The translations under genes and the position numbers were made by a program. Below, one piece after another: positions 56,984-64,000 of a stretch of DNA of 64,000 bases (position 1 is its first letter; every line of letters begins with the position of its first letter). Where the stretch lies: positions 62,001 to 126,000 of the forward strand of contig NZ_FNJR01000010.1 of NCBI RefSeq assembly GCF_900104475.1. The letters are read 5' to 3'. A model generated the notes under the pieces. That model was not told the origin of the DNA and made no database searches. It saw nothing but the letters and a program-made list of their open reading frames with translations. Origin of the DNA: Actinopolyspora xinjiangensis. Lineage in GTDB: Bacteria; Actinomycetota; Actinomycetes; Mycobacteriales; Pseudonocardiaceae.

Positions 56984-57382
56984 ATGAGCTGGGTTGATTA
57001 CGTGATCAGAACCGAAGGGATCAGGGCGATATACGGTGACCATCTCCCTGGGCTGGACGGGATAACCCTGCGAGAGGTGACACTCGATTATGAATACCTA
57101 TCCGTCATGCTCGGGTTCGACCTCCCGGAGCTCCCGGTGGTGATGCCGAAGAAATGGGAGAGAAAAGGTGCTGATTCCGTTCGGTTGAAACTCGATTTTT
57201 TGGATCCCTCCGAGCTGGCCATTCAGGGATGGACGGCGCCGCTGAAGGTGGATCTTCGGATGAAGAAAACGGACAACGGTGAAGTGAGCGCTGTGATCGA
57301 TTCGGGGGAGGTCTATTTCAGCGCGACAGCCAGGTTTGCCAGTATCCGAGAGATTTCGGCTCACAAGAGTCCGGGGAGGTGA
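56984..57382 (+). CDS. Imm50-like immunity protein, copy 2
   Basis: A 132-residue paralog of the previous gene: MSWVDYVIRTEG, then IYGDHLPGLDGITLREV, MLGFDLPELPVVMPKKWERKG and LAIQGW align with it. ATG 56984 is the natural family start, and an upstream in-frame extension to 56882 looks non-coding. Tandem immunity paralogs commonly protect against variant toxins made by competitors. Confidence 0.75.
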   Translation: MSWVDYVIRTEGIRAIYGDHLPGLDGITLREVTLDYEYLSVMLGFDLPELPVVMPKKWERKGADSVRLKLDFLDPSELAIQGWTAPLKVDLRMKKTDNGEVSAVIDSGEVYFSATARFASIREISAHKSPGR

Positions 57383-57813
57383 CGGAGAATGCCAAGTGAG
57401 TGTTCCAGCGTCTTCTTTTGAACGCTGAACAGCTTCTCCTCGGTTGGTTGATAAAATCTTTTTTGTGGAGATGTTCGCTGGAGCTCGTGCGGGAACACAG
57501 CTTGGTCGAACACCACATCGGGAGCTTCGGCTTTCGGGCGCCCGGAGGGGCTCTCCAGAAGCTTCCCCGAGGAGATGGACGAATTCAGCCGCGACTCGAA
57601 GGTCCGTGCTCGTAGCGTTTCACGAAAGAACGTCAAGTTCTCACACTCGCTCGTTCCCGGCCCCGTGAACGCCCTCCGATCGTCGCCGTCCGATCGGCTT
57701 TCCGGCGCAACTTCGTGTTACTTGATCGATACTGTCTTTACCGTTCAACCTCTCCCCACCAGCATCGATGTTCGGGTGCACCCGCTCCGTCACCCCCAGC
57801 GAGGAGAGTTTCG
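57383..57813. other. Intergenic stretch after the toxin locus
   Basis: About 430 bp of mixed composition. A minus-strand frame (57361-57636) is open but has no recognised family or ribosome binding site. It may include decayed cassette DNA. The A+T-rich part near 57705-57740 probably contains the GH16 promoter. Confidence 0.35.
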
Positions 57814-58725
57814 ATGCGTGGACGAAGGAAGCGACTGCTCGGTGGCGCCGCCCTGGCACTGACCGCCCTGCTGTCGGCATCAGCCACCAGCGCCGCCAAC
57901 CCGGCCGACTCGGCGGGCACTTCCGCGGTGACCTTCTTCGACGACTTCTCCGGCGACAACCTCGACCGCTCCAAGTGGAAGGTCCTCAGGACCGGCGAGA
58001 ACTTCGGCACGGTCAACAACGAGCAGCAGGCCTACGTGGACTCCCCGGAGACCATCTACATCGACCAGAACGTCGCCGGTGCCAGCGGCGGCGCGCTCGC
58101 GCTGCACCCCCGCTACCGGCCCGGTTTCCAGGCCCCGGACGGCCGCGGCTACGACTTCATCTCCGGCCGGGTGAGCACGCAGGACCGCTTCGAGTTCACC
58201 TACGGCAGGTACGAGGCCCACATCAAGCTGCCGGAGAACGCCGGCGCTGCCGGGCTGTGGCCGGCCTGGTGGTCGTTGGGCGCGAAGATCGACGAGGGCG
58301 AGCCCTGGCCCACCAACGGTGAGGTCGACGTGATGGAGAACGTCGGTGAGCCGTGGACCAGCGTCGCGCTGCACGGCCCCGAGTACCACGGCGACACCCC
58401 GGTCAACGCCAGCCAGTCCTTCCCCGGCGGCGATCCGGGCGGCTGGCACACCTACCGCGCCGACTGGTGGAACGGCGGGTTCACCTTCTTCGTCGACGAC
58501 AGGCAGATCTACCGCATCACCAAGGCCGAGATCGAGCGGAACGGCTGGACCTGGGTCTACGACGACCCGCAGTACATGATCCTCAACTTCGCGCTCGGCG
58601 GCACCTACCCGCAGGGCGTCAACGGGGTAACCCAGCCCTACCCGGGAATCCCGCAGTCCACCGTGGACAAGGTCGCCTCGGGCAGCTCGCGCTACCTGAT
58701 CGACTGGGTCAGGGTCTCCCAGTGA
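57814..58725 (+). CDS. Secreted glycoside hydrolase family 16
   Basis: A 303-residue protein with a signal peptide (cleaved near ATSAANPAD) and one jelly-roll GH16 domain. GEVDVMENVGEPW contains the catalytic E-x-D-x-x-E motif, and the two Glu residues are the nucleophile and acid/base. The WYVDDRQIYRIT-type region and the LNFALGGTYP strand complete the fold. Likely substrates are beta-1,3- or mixed-linkage glucans or related galactans. ATG 57814 follows AGGAGA. Confidence 0.93.
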   Translation: MRGRRKRLLGGAALALTALLSASATSAANPADSAGTSAVTFFDDFSGDNLDRSKWKVLRTGENFGTVNNEQQAYVDSPETIYIDQNVAGASGGALALHPRYRPGFQAPDGRGYDFISGRVSTQDRFEFTYGRYEAHIKLPENAGAAGLWPAWWSLGAKIDEGEPWPTNGEVDVMENVGEPWTSVALHGPEYHGDTPVNASQSFPGGDPGGWHTYRADWWNGGFTFFVDDRQIYRITKAEIERNGWTWVYDDPQYMILNFALGGTYPQGVNGVTQPYPGIPQSTVDKVASGSSRYLIDWVRVSQ

Positions 58726-58734
58726 GCCATCCCA

Positions 58735-58769
58735 CCGCGCGGTCGGGAGCTCCTCTCCCGGCCGCGCGG
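58735..58769 (+). terminator. Hairpin terminator after GH16
   Basis: A 15-bp stem (58735-58749 with 58755-58769) with one G-T pair and a CTCCT loop begins nine bases after the stop codon. It lies between convergent genes. Confidence 0.65.
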
Positions 58770-58884
58770 GCCGCTCCTCGTGGGCCCCGCCCCGAGCGGC
58801 CCAGTGCTCGGCCCGGGGAACCTCCCACCGCGCGAGGGGCACCCCCGATCGGGTGTCCCACGGACTCCGAGCGAGCCCCCGCGC

Positions 58885-59472
58885 TCAGTCGGCGCCGATG
58901 ACGGTGCGGATCCGTTCCGGCAGCGGGTACTCCCGCTCGGCGGGCAGCAGGCGCCGCATCGCCTCGTGATCACCCTCCCGGTGGTGCCGGTGGAGCTCGC
59001 CCGCCAGGTCGGTGCGGTCGTGCACCGCGACGATCCACTCGTCCACGTAACGCCGCACCGCGTCACCGCCCAATCCCACCTGGATCGCCCGCCGCTCGGT
59101 GGGGCGCATGGCGGTGTCGCGTTCGGGGTCCCACTGCACCCGCACCGGACTCTCGGCCAGGCGGGCGCGCCAGTGCTCGTGGTCGCGGTAGCGCCTCGGG
59201 TCGAACGAGCTCGCGCAGGAGTGGGCCAGTGCCCACTCGAAGCCCTCCCGCCGCAGCCGCACGGCCAGCACCCGCTCCTGGTCGGGCTTGGTGCCGAAGC
59301 CGCAGCGATGCATCATCCAAAGCAGCGAGGGCTTGATCCAGGTCATGCGGTCGCGCTTGAACGGCGCGACGAACGTGCCCGCCCGCAGCGCCGCCTCGGC
59401 GATCTCCGGGCGGTAGGCCTGGTAGACGGTGATGGTCCGCTCGTCGAACTCGGCTCGTACGGTTCTGGTCAA
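58885..59472 (-). CDS. DUF4291 protein
   Basis: A 195-residue protein with VYQAYRPEIAEAALRAGTF, RMTWIKPSLLWMMHRCG and QERVLAVRLRREGFEWAL, the recognisable features of DUF4291, of unknown function. TTG 59472 is the best guess for the start, just before RTVRAEFDER. An AGG-rich site lies about a dozen bases upstream, and the frame remains open farther upstream, so the N-terminus is uncertain. It converges on the GH16 gene. Confidence 0.85.
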   Translation of the reverse strand: MTRTVRAEFDERTITVYQAYRPEIAEAALRAGTFVAPFKRDRMTWIKPSLLWMMHRCGFGTKPDQERVLAVRLRREGFEWALAHSCASSFDPRRYRDHEHWRARLAESPVRVQWDPERDTAMRPTERRAIQVGLGGDAVRRYVDEWIVAVHDRTDLAGELHRHHREGDHEAMRRLLPAEREYPLPERIRTVIGAD

Positions 59473-59967
59473 TGATGGACGTCCTCGTGGAAGTGATCGG
59501 GTCGGTGGAACCTGCCGCGGGCTCCCGCACCGGGAGGACCGATATCGGGTAGCGGCCCGCGCCACGCGTTCCTGCTTCACCGGAGCCGGGGTCGTCCGTA
59601 CGGGCAACCCCGATCGCGTGAGTGGTGGATTCGGCGTGCCCGCGCCGGAACGCGGTCGCGGCTTCGCGGTGCCACCTCGTCGTGGCCTACCCTAGTCCGA
59701 CGCGGCGGCGGTAACCACGGATTTTTCCGGTTCGTCCCTCGCTCGATGCCGTGATTTCACCCCGAGTCGGTTGACGAATCATCGGTTCGGGGCCTGTGCC
59801 GGATTTCATCCGCTCCGCTGTTGCGCGGCGGATGAGGCTTTGTGACCGTGGATCTCGCCGGGACGCACGGTGGTTATCACGACTCGTCGGGTAGCGCTCT
59901 CGCCCGGAAGCGGTTCGCCTCGGGCGGGCCGGTACACGATCACCCTCGAAGACCAGGAGCGCACGCG
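59473..59967. other. Divergent intergenic region
   Basis: About 495 bp between the DUF4291 and nitronate monooxygenase genes. Both promoters should be here. The monooxygenase frame is open upstream to 59842, but its ribosome binding site indicates the start at 59968. No other feature was recognised. Confidence 0.4.
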
Positions 59968-61020
59968 GTGTTCGCCTTCTCCGAGCTACGGATCCCAGTG
60001 ATCGCCGCGCCGATGGCGGGCGGCCCGTCCACCCCGGAACTGGTGGCCGCCGTCGCCGAAGCCGGCGGCACCGGTTTCCTGGCGGCGGGCTACAAGTCCC
60101 CGGAAACCCTGCGGGAGCAGATCGAACGGCTGCGCGGCGACGTCCCGGTCTTCGGCGTCAACCTGTTCGTGCCGGGGGAGCAGTCCGACCGGGGCGAGGC
60201 GGTGGCCGCCTACCTGGAGGAACTGCGCGGTGAGGCCGAGCGCTACGCCGCGAAGCTGCCGCAGCCCGACCCGTCCGACCGCGACCGGTTCGAGGAGAAG
60301 CTCGACCTGCTGGAACGCGAACCGGTGCCGATCGTCTCCTTCACGTTCGGTGCGCCGCCCCCGGCGGCGGTGGAGCGGCTGCACCGGGTGGGCACGCACG
60401 TGGTGGCGAGCGTGACCACGGTGGAGGAGGCCCGGCGGGCCGAGCACAACGGGGCCGACACCCTCACGGTGCAGGGCAGCGAGGCCGGTGGCCACCGCGC
60501 GACCTTCCACGTGGACACCCCGGACGACGAGGTGAGCACCCTCGAACTGCTCGTCCGGGTGCGCGCCGCCACCGAGCTGCCGCTGCTCGCGGCCGGTGGG
60601 ATCTCCGACGGCACCGACATCGCCAACGCGCTGCGGGCGGGGGCCACGGCGGTACAGCTGGGCACCGCCTACCTGCGCTGCCCCGAGGCAGGGACGAACG
60701 GCGCGCACAAGGACGCGCTGATCGATCCGCGCTTCGCCGAGACCGCCGTGACCAGGGCGTTCTCGGGCAGGAACGCGCGCGGGCTGCGCAACCGGTTCAT
60801 CGACGAGCACGACGCCACCGCCCCGGCCGCCTACCCGGAGGTCAACCAGCTCACCAAGCCGCTGCGCGCCGCTGCCGCCGCGCAGGCCGACCAGGACGGG
60901 CTGGCGCTGTGGGCGGGGACCGGCTACCGCGAGGCGGGTGATGACCCGGCGGCGCGGATCACCGCCCGGCTCTGGGAGGAGGCCGGGAGCCCGGTGCCCG
61001 GTGATTTCGCGAGGAGTTGA
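59968..61020 (+). CDS. Nitronate monooxygenase
   Basis: A 350-residue FMN-dependent TIM-barrel enzyme. IPVIAAPMAGGPSTPELVAAV, VQGSEAGGHRATF (FMN phosphate loop with the active-site His), AAGGISDG and QLGTAYLRCPEA are characteristic. It oxidises nitronates such as propionate 3-nitronate to aldehydes or keto acids and nitrite. GTG 59968 has AGGAG eight bases upstream. Its last 29 bp recur, slightly altered, at 63749-63777. Confidence 0.93.
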   Translation: MFAFSELRIPVIAAPMAGGPSTPELVAAVAEAGGTGFLAAGYKSPETLREQIERLRGDVPVFGVNLFVPGEQSDRGEAVAAYLEELRGEAERYAAKLPQPDPSDRDRFEEKLDLLEREPVPIVSFTFGAPPPAAVERLHRVGTHVVASVTTVEEARRAEHNGADTLTVQGSEAGGHRATFHVDTPDDEVSTLELLVRVRAATELPLLAAGGISDGTDIANALRAGATAVQLGTAYLRCPEAGTNGAHKDALIDPRFAETAVTRAFSGRNARGLRNRFIDEHDATAPAAYPEVNQLTKPLRAAAAAQADQDGLALWAGTGYREAGDDPAARITARLWEEAGSPVPGDFARS

Positions 61021-61089
61021 CGGCGCCCCTCGGGGGCGAGGCCCTGGCGCTTGAACGGGCACCGGGGCACCACCGTAGGGAGCTCGTGG

Positions 61090-61240
61090 TCAGTGGAAGC
61101 GGTTGGTTTCGAGGGCGGCGATGAAGGCCATCCACTGTGCTCGCGTGGTGGCGAGGTGCCCGGTGGTGCGGTTTTTGGTGTGGCGGACGGTCGCGCCGTG
61201 AGCTCGGCGCACGCGCCGATCCAGGTAGGAAGCGGGTGAT
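61090..61240 (-). pseudogene. Truncated DUF397 gene
   Basis: The minus strand reads GATVRHTKNRTTGHLATTRA, then QWMAFIAALETNRFH-stop, the C-terminal two thirds of a DUF397 protein. The N-terminal CVEVGRLADG part is missing and the sequence upstream is in another frame. It shares its flanks with the DUF397 copy at 63831. Confidence 0.75.
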
Positions 61241-61264
61241 CACCGCTGCCAAGCACATCGGGTG

Positions 61265-61807
61265 CTATGCGGCGTTGCGCAGCATGGCTCGGTATTGGTG
61301 TGCGTCTACGTACAACCGGTCGAGATCGTCACCGTCCGAGGACCACAGGATGCATTCGGGCCGGTCACCTGTTCCACGGCGGCAGAACTCGCGGATCGCG
61401 GTTTCCACGCGGTCGAGTGGAATGGTGTAGGCGGGGTGGAACCAGCGTGGGTATCCCGGGTCACCGATGACTGCCGGGTCCCGGGGAGGGCGCGGGTTGA
61501 CCGAGACCCACCGGTGGCCGTAAAGGGAGTCGACCACTCGGCGCTCTTCGGTGTGTGTCCAGGTCAGCGCTCCGAAGCCGGTACGTGGGTTCGTCGCGAT
61601 CTGCAGGTAGTTGTCCGGCCACCAGTCGAAGGTATCCGCATCGTGACGAGCGGTGGCGAAGCTGAAGTAGGCATCTTCGCCGGGGGCCATCGCTTCCCAC
61701 GGGGTGCCCGGGTCCAGGTCGTACAGGACCTTGTTGATCAGCGCTTCGACCTGCTGGGGGGACTCACCGTAGTGGTAGGTCCCGTGGATCACCGCGTTCA
61801 AGATCAT
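61265..61807 (-). CDS. Imm1-family immunity protein
   Basis: This 180-residue protein has a central YLQIATNPRTGFGALTW strand and a C-terminal CRRGTGDRPECILW segment, features of the Imm1 family. Its start (ATG 61807) overlaps the stop of the preceding deaminase toxin gene by four bases (ATGA), which is typical of toxin-immunity pairs. It presumably blocks the deaminase. Confidence 0.82.
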   Translation of the reverse strand: MILNAVIHGTYHYGESPQQVEALINKVLYDLDPGTPWEAMAPGEDAYFSFATARHDADTFDWWPDNYLQIATNPRTGFGALTWTHTEERRVVDSLYGHRWVSVNPRPPRDPAVIGDPGYPRWFHPAYTIPLDRVETAIREFCRRGTGDRPECILWSSDGDDLDRLYVDAHQYRAMLRNAA

Positions 61808-62625
61808 TGTGGGGCCACTCCCTTCAACGGCCATTCTCGCTGAGAGACGGCGGAGACGACAGTCATGGTGACCTCTCGGGGCAGCAGCGCCCGCACGGCA
61901 CGCTGGCATCCCAGCGGTGGCCCGCAGACGTAGGGGTGATTGATGACGACGGTCATGTGCGTGATGGCGCTTCCGCGTTCTCGCTGCTGACGCAGCCACA
62001 TGGCCAGCTTCGTCTCGGCGTGATCGGTACTGTCGATCTTGCTGCCCGGCGGAGAAACCGGAGGGAACTGCTTGGATTTGGTCAAGAAGTCCTGGGCAGC
62101 GTCACCGAGTTCCTGCTCGGTAGAGCTTGATAGTGACATGATCTCGTTGCCGTGATCATCGAAGGCGATGGCCCGGGTCGGGCTGTAGTTGTTCGAGGGC
62201 GGGATGCGCCTACCGACAGCGGCGAGCCATTCGGGGCTGCCGAACTCGGGGGTGAATTCGTGCGACTGGTCGGACCGCGCTGTGTTCTCCGACGATGGTG
62301 TGGCGACCATCGGTGGGCTCGCCTCGTCATCGCTGGGAACTCCGGCGGTCTCGACACCGGGGGCGCCGATGCTGGTCATGTAGGTGCGGATGACCTTGTC
62401 GACCGAAACGAGTGCTTTGCCGGCCTCGGTCGTGGTGGACCAGGCCTCGCGGTGGGCCGAGATGCCGGACGACAGGTCTGGGTGGGTGTCGTCGTCGACG
62501 ACGGCGGCCAGGGCCTGGCCGCTTTCGCCGATGCGGTGGCGGGCTTGGCGGAGAGCGGCCTGGCCTTCGGCGAGTTTGGCCAGTACCAGGGCCAGCTGCT
62601 CACCGAGCTTCTCGAGGCTGCTCAC
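61804..62625 (-). CDS. DddA/SCP1.201-like cytidine deaminase toxin
   Basis: A 273-residue protein. Residues about 1-90 form a helical Leu/Ala-rich domain of the kind found in actinobacterial secreted toxins, followed by a Pro/Ser-rich linker and a C-terminal deaminase. The zinc-binding motif is HAE at 202-204 (Glu204 catalytic) with Cys234 and Cys240 in YVCGPPLGCQ, then ALLPREVTMTVV, the usual end of SCP1.201-like deaminases such as the dsDNA deaminase DddA. It has no signal peptide, suggesting type VII or another route. GTG 62625 was chosen. It is coupled to Imm1. Confidence 0.82.
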   Translation of the reverse strand: MSSLEKLGEQLALVLAKLAEGQAALRQARHRIGESGQALAAVVDDDTHPDLSSGISAHREAWSTTTEAGKALVSVDKVIRTYMTSIGAPGVETAGVPSDDEASPPMVATPSSENTARSDQSHEFTPEFGSPEWLAAVGRRIPPSNNYSPTRAIAFDDHGNEIMSLSSSTEQELGDAAQDFLTKSKQFPPVSPPGSKIDSTDHAETKLAMWLRQQRERGSAITHMTVVINHPYVCGPPLGCQRAVRALLPREVTMTVVSAVSQREWPLKGVAPQ

Positions 62626-63169
62626 AGTGCCTGCCTGTGTTTCCGTCTCGGCGTGCGCGAGGGGTGTGGCTTGCCTGCCGCTGGCGTGGTCGTCGGCGGT
62701 GCCCGCCGATGGTGATCGCGGGAGAGACAGCCGAGGAGCGGCGGTCGTGCGGCACGCCTGACGCCGAACTCGCCGTTGGCCTCGATGTCTCCACTCCCCG
62801 CGCGTTTCCGGTGACACGTCGACAGGAAGGACGGTCACCGCGCGGCCTCCTGGGGGTGGCCGCTGCTTCGGAGAGGGCGCGCCGCGTGCAGTGGAGCGTC
62901 TCATCCTGCTCTGGGGCAGCCGCAGAATCCTCGCCCCCGTCGTCGCGGGCGACGTCCCGGGCATCGCTGACGGCTCGTTCGGTCCGCGCGTGGATCCTGG
63001 CGAAGCGGGCAGCTGTCGCACGGCGCGACGGTAGCGCCGCCGACCGACAGCGAGTGCTCTTCAGCGGACGAACCCGTCGCGGAAGACCCTGTTCCCGGTC
63101 AAAACGCGGCCGAGCGAAAAGACCGTCCCGGTGCACGCGCACTTTCCGGGACGGTCTGAACGGCTGACC
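62626..63169. other. Intergenic stretch between the deaminase locus and DUF397 genes
   Basis: About 540 bp, Arg/Ala/Pro-rich in all frames. A minus-strand frame at 62600-63142 is open but lacks a domain and overlaps the deaminase start. Promoter of the toxin-immunity pair is likely here. No cognate secretion factor was recognised. Confidence 0.35.
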
Positions 63170-63358
63170 TCAGGCGAAACGGTTGGTTTTGACGGCCGTG
63201 ATGAAGGCTGCCCATTGTGCTCGGGTGGTGGTGAGGTGCCCGGCGGCGCGGTTTTTGGTGTCGCGGACGGCCGCGCCGTCGGCTAACCGGCCGATCTCGA
63301 CGCAGTTGGTTTGGTTGCCGCTATAGCTGGACTTGTGCCAGTGGGATGCTGGGCTCAT
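63170..63358 (-). CDS. DUF397 protein, copy 1
   Basis: A 62-residue protein with HKSSYSGNQTNCVEIGRLADG, AVRDTKNR and WAAFITAVKTNRFA, the DUF397 pattern. DUF397 proteins usually accompany an XRE-type regulator; none is visible here. ATG 63358 has AGGAAGAA upstream. Confidence 0.88.
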   Translation of the reverse strand: MSPASHWHKSSYSGNQTNCVEIGRLADGAAVRDTKNRAAGHLTTTRAQWAAFITAVKTNRFA

Positions 63359-63506
63359 ACCGCTTCTTCCTGTTCGTCGATGGTGCCGTCCAGAGAATCC
63401 TGGCCCCGTTGTGGTGGAAGGGTCGATCCGGAAGTCGTGTGAGACGGCCGATCGAGAAGATTCTCCGGCACACGAGGACTCGCCGAGACAGTCCCAATGG
63501 CTGACC

Positions 63507-63695
63507 TCAGGCGAAGCGGTTGGTTTTGACGGCCGTGATGAAGGCTGCCCATTGTGCTCGGGTGGTGGTGATATGCCCACCCGTGCGGTCCTTGGTGTCA
63601 CGGACGGCCGCGCCGTCGGCTAACCGGCCGACCTCGACGCAGTTGTCGGTGTTCGTGCTTCGACTGGATTTGCGCCAGGTGTGTGGCGTGGTCAC
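63507..63695 (-). CDS. DUF397 protein, copy 2
   Basis: A 62-residue paralog of copy 1 (WRKSSRSTNTDNCVEVGRLADG, then VRDTKDR and TNRFA). GTG 63695 has GGAGA upstream. The 164 bp at 63513-63676 are identical to the start of copy 3. Confidence 0.88.
   Translation of the reverse strand: MTTPHTWRKSSRSTNTDNCVEVGRLADGAAVRDTKDRTGGHITTTRAQWAAFITAVKTNRFA
63513..63676 (-). repeat. DUF397 coding repeat, identical to 63837-64000
   Basis: A 164-bp block repeated exactly 324 bp later up to the window edge. This is recent duplication or gene conversion. Confidence 0.9.
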
Positions 63696-63748
63696 TGTGT
63701 GCTCTCCGTTTCGTTGGTGGCGTCGTCGGTGAGCTCCACGGTTTCGGC

Positions 63749-63777
63749 CGGGTGCCCGGCGATTTCACGAGGAGTTG
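63749..63777. repeat. Copy of the nitronate monooxygenase 3' end
   Basis: These 29 bases match 60991-61019, the end of the nitronate monooxygenase gene, with three or four differences. Both copies are followed within about 70 bp by a DUF397 C-terminus ending NRFH, so the whole flank seems to have been copied together. Confidence 0.7.
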
Positions 63778-63830
63778 GTGGCGCCCCCGCGCCGGGGTGG
63801 CTACCGGGGGCCGTCGTGGACTTCGTGTGG

Positions 63831-64000
63831 TCAGTGGAAGCGGTTGGTTTTGACGGCCGTGATGAAGGCTGCCCATTGTGCTCGGGTGGTGGTGATATGC
63901 CCACCCGTGCGGTCCTTGGTGTCACGGACGGCCGCGCCGTCGGCTAACCGGCCGACCTCGACGCAGTTGTCGGTGTTCGTGCTTCGACTGGATTTGCGCC
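63831..64000 (-). CDS. DUF397 protein, copy 3 (partial at window end)
   Basis: Only the last 56 codons are inside the window. The protein matches copy 2 except for the C-terminal ending NRFH-stop, as in the pseudogene at 61090. The start lies outside the window. Confidence 0.85.
   Translation of the reverse strand, partial: RKSSRSTNTDNCVEVGRLADGAAVRDTKDRTGGHITTTRAQWAAFITAVKTNRFH

Noticed and set aside
57361-57636. Minus-strand ORF of 91 codons after the Imm50-like genes
   Set aside because: No family or ribosome binding site was recognised, and it overlaps the end of a convincing plus-strand gene.

Overview
The window is high-G+C actinomycete DNA. Most of the evidence points to a Pseudonocardiales/Actinopolysporales-type organism, although the species cannot be named from the sequence alone. 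GTG starts are common, GGAGG-type ribosome binding sites are clear, tRNA-fMet has the C1/T72 mismatch, and two blocks keep the gene order known from mycobacteria and relatives. These blocks are AarF kinase / M48-like peptidase / DUF2342 / Lon-PDZ protease / PPA1309 / UPF0182, and prfB-ftsE-ftsX-smpB-ssrA.

Layout. 0-10 kb is conserved housekeeping. 9.7-10.7 kb has two initiator tRNA genes in a recently duplicated 160-bp unit, then a structured region that may encode a small RNA. 10.7-19 kb carries a small Cys-motif protein, a PadR regulator, RF2, FtsEX, SmpB, an amidohydrolase, tmRNA and NhaA. 19-24 kb holds a membrane acyltransferase, a flavin monooxygenase and a four-gene cobalt/nickel ECF importer (cbiM - PDGLE protein - cbiQ - cbiO). 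24.3-27.6 kb is accessory DNA of lower G+C: a tandem pair of unrecognised paralogous proteins behind a small coupled ORF and a 16-bp perfect palindrome, then an I36-type inhibitor and a lipoprotein. 27.8-44 kb mixes transporters, secreted enzymes (GH62 arabinofuranosidase, LVIVD and DUF305 proteins), duplicated tRNA-Ala genes, gene remnants, and a surface-glycan cluster (GT2 with a tiny membrane protein, divergent from WecB).

44.6-57.4 kb is a polymorphic-toxin locus. It has an 10.7-kb Rhs/YD-repeat gene with LamG modules, a Hint domain and a C-terminal nuclease, followed by a SUKH immunity gene, a frameshifted spare toxin tip and two Imm50-like immunity genes. The Rhs signal peptide is separated from the rest of the protein by an in-frame TGA. 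The toxin tip and everything after it drop in G+C, as expected for exchangeable cassettes.

57.8-64 kb has a GH16 glycanase, a DUF4291 protein, a nitronate monooxygenase and, on the minus strand, a second toxin locus: a DddA/SCP1.201-like deaminase toxin coupled by an ATGA overlap to an Imm1 immunity gene. Tandem DUF397 genes are duplicating around it. The interbacterial-competition genes, both toxin systems with their immunity cassettes, are the most interesting content. The unrecognised pair at 24.5-26.1 kb is the best candidate for something undescribed.
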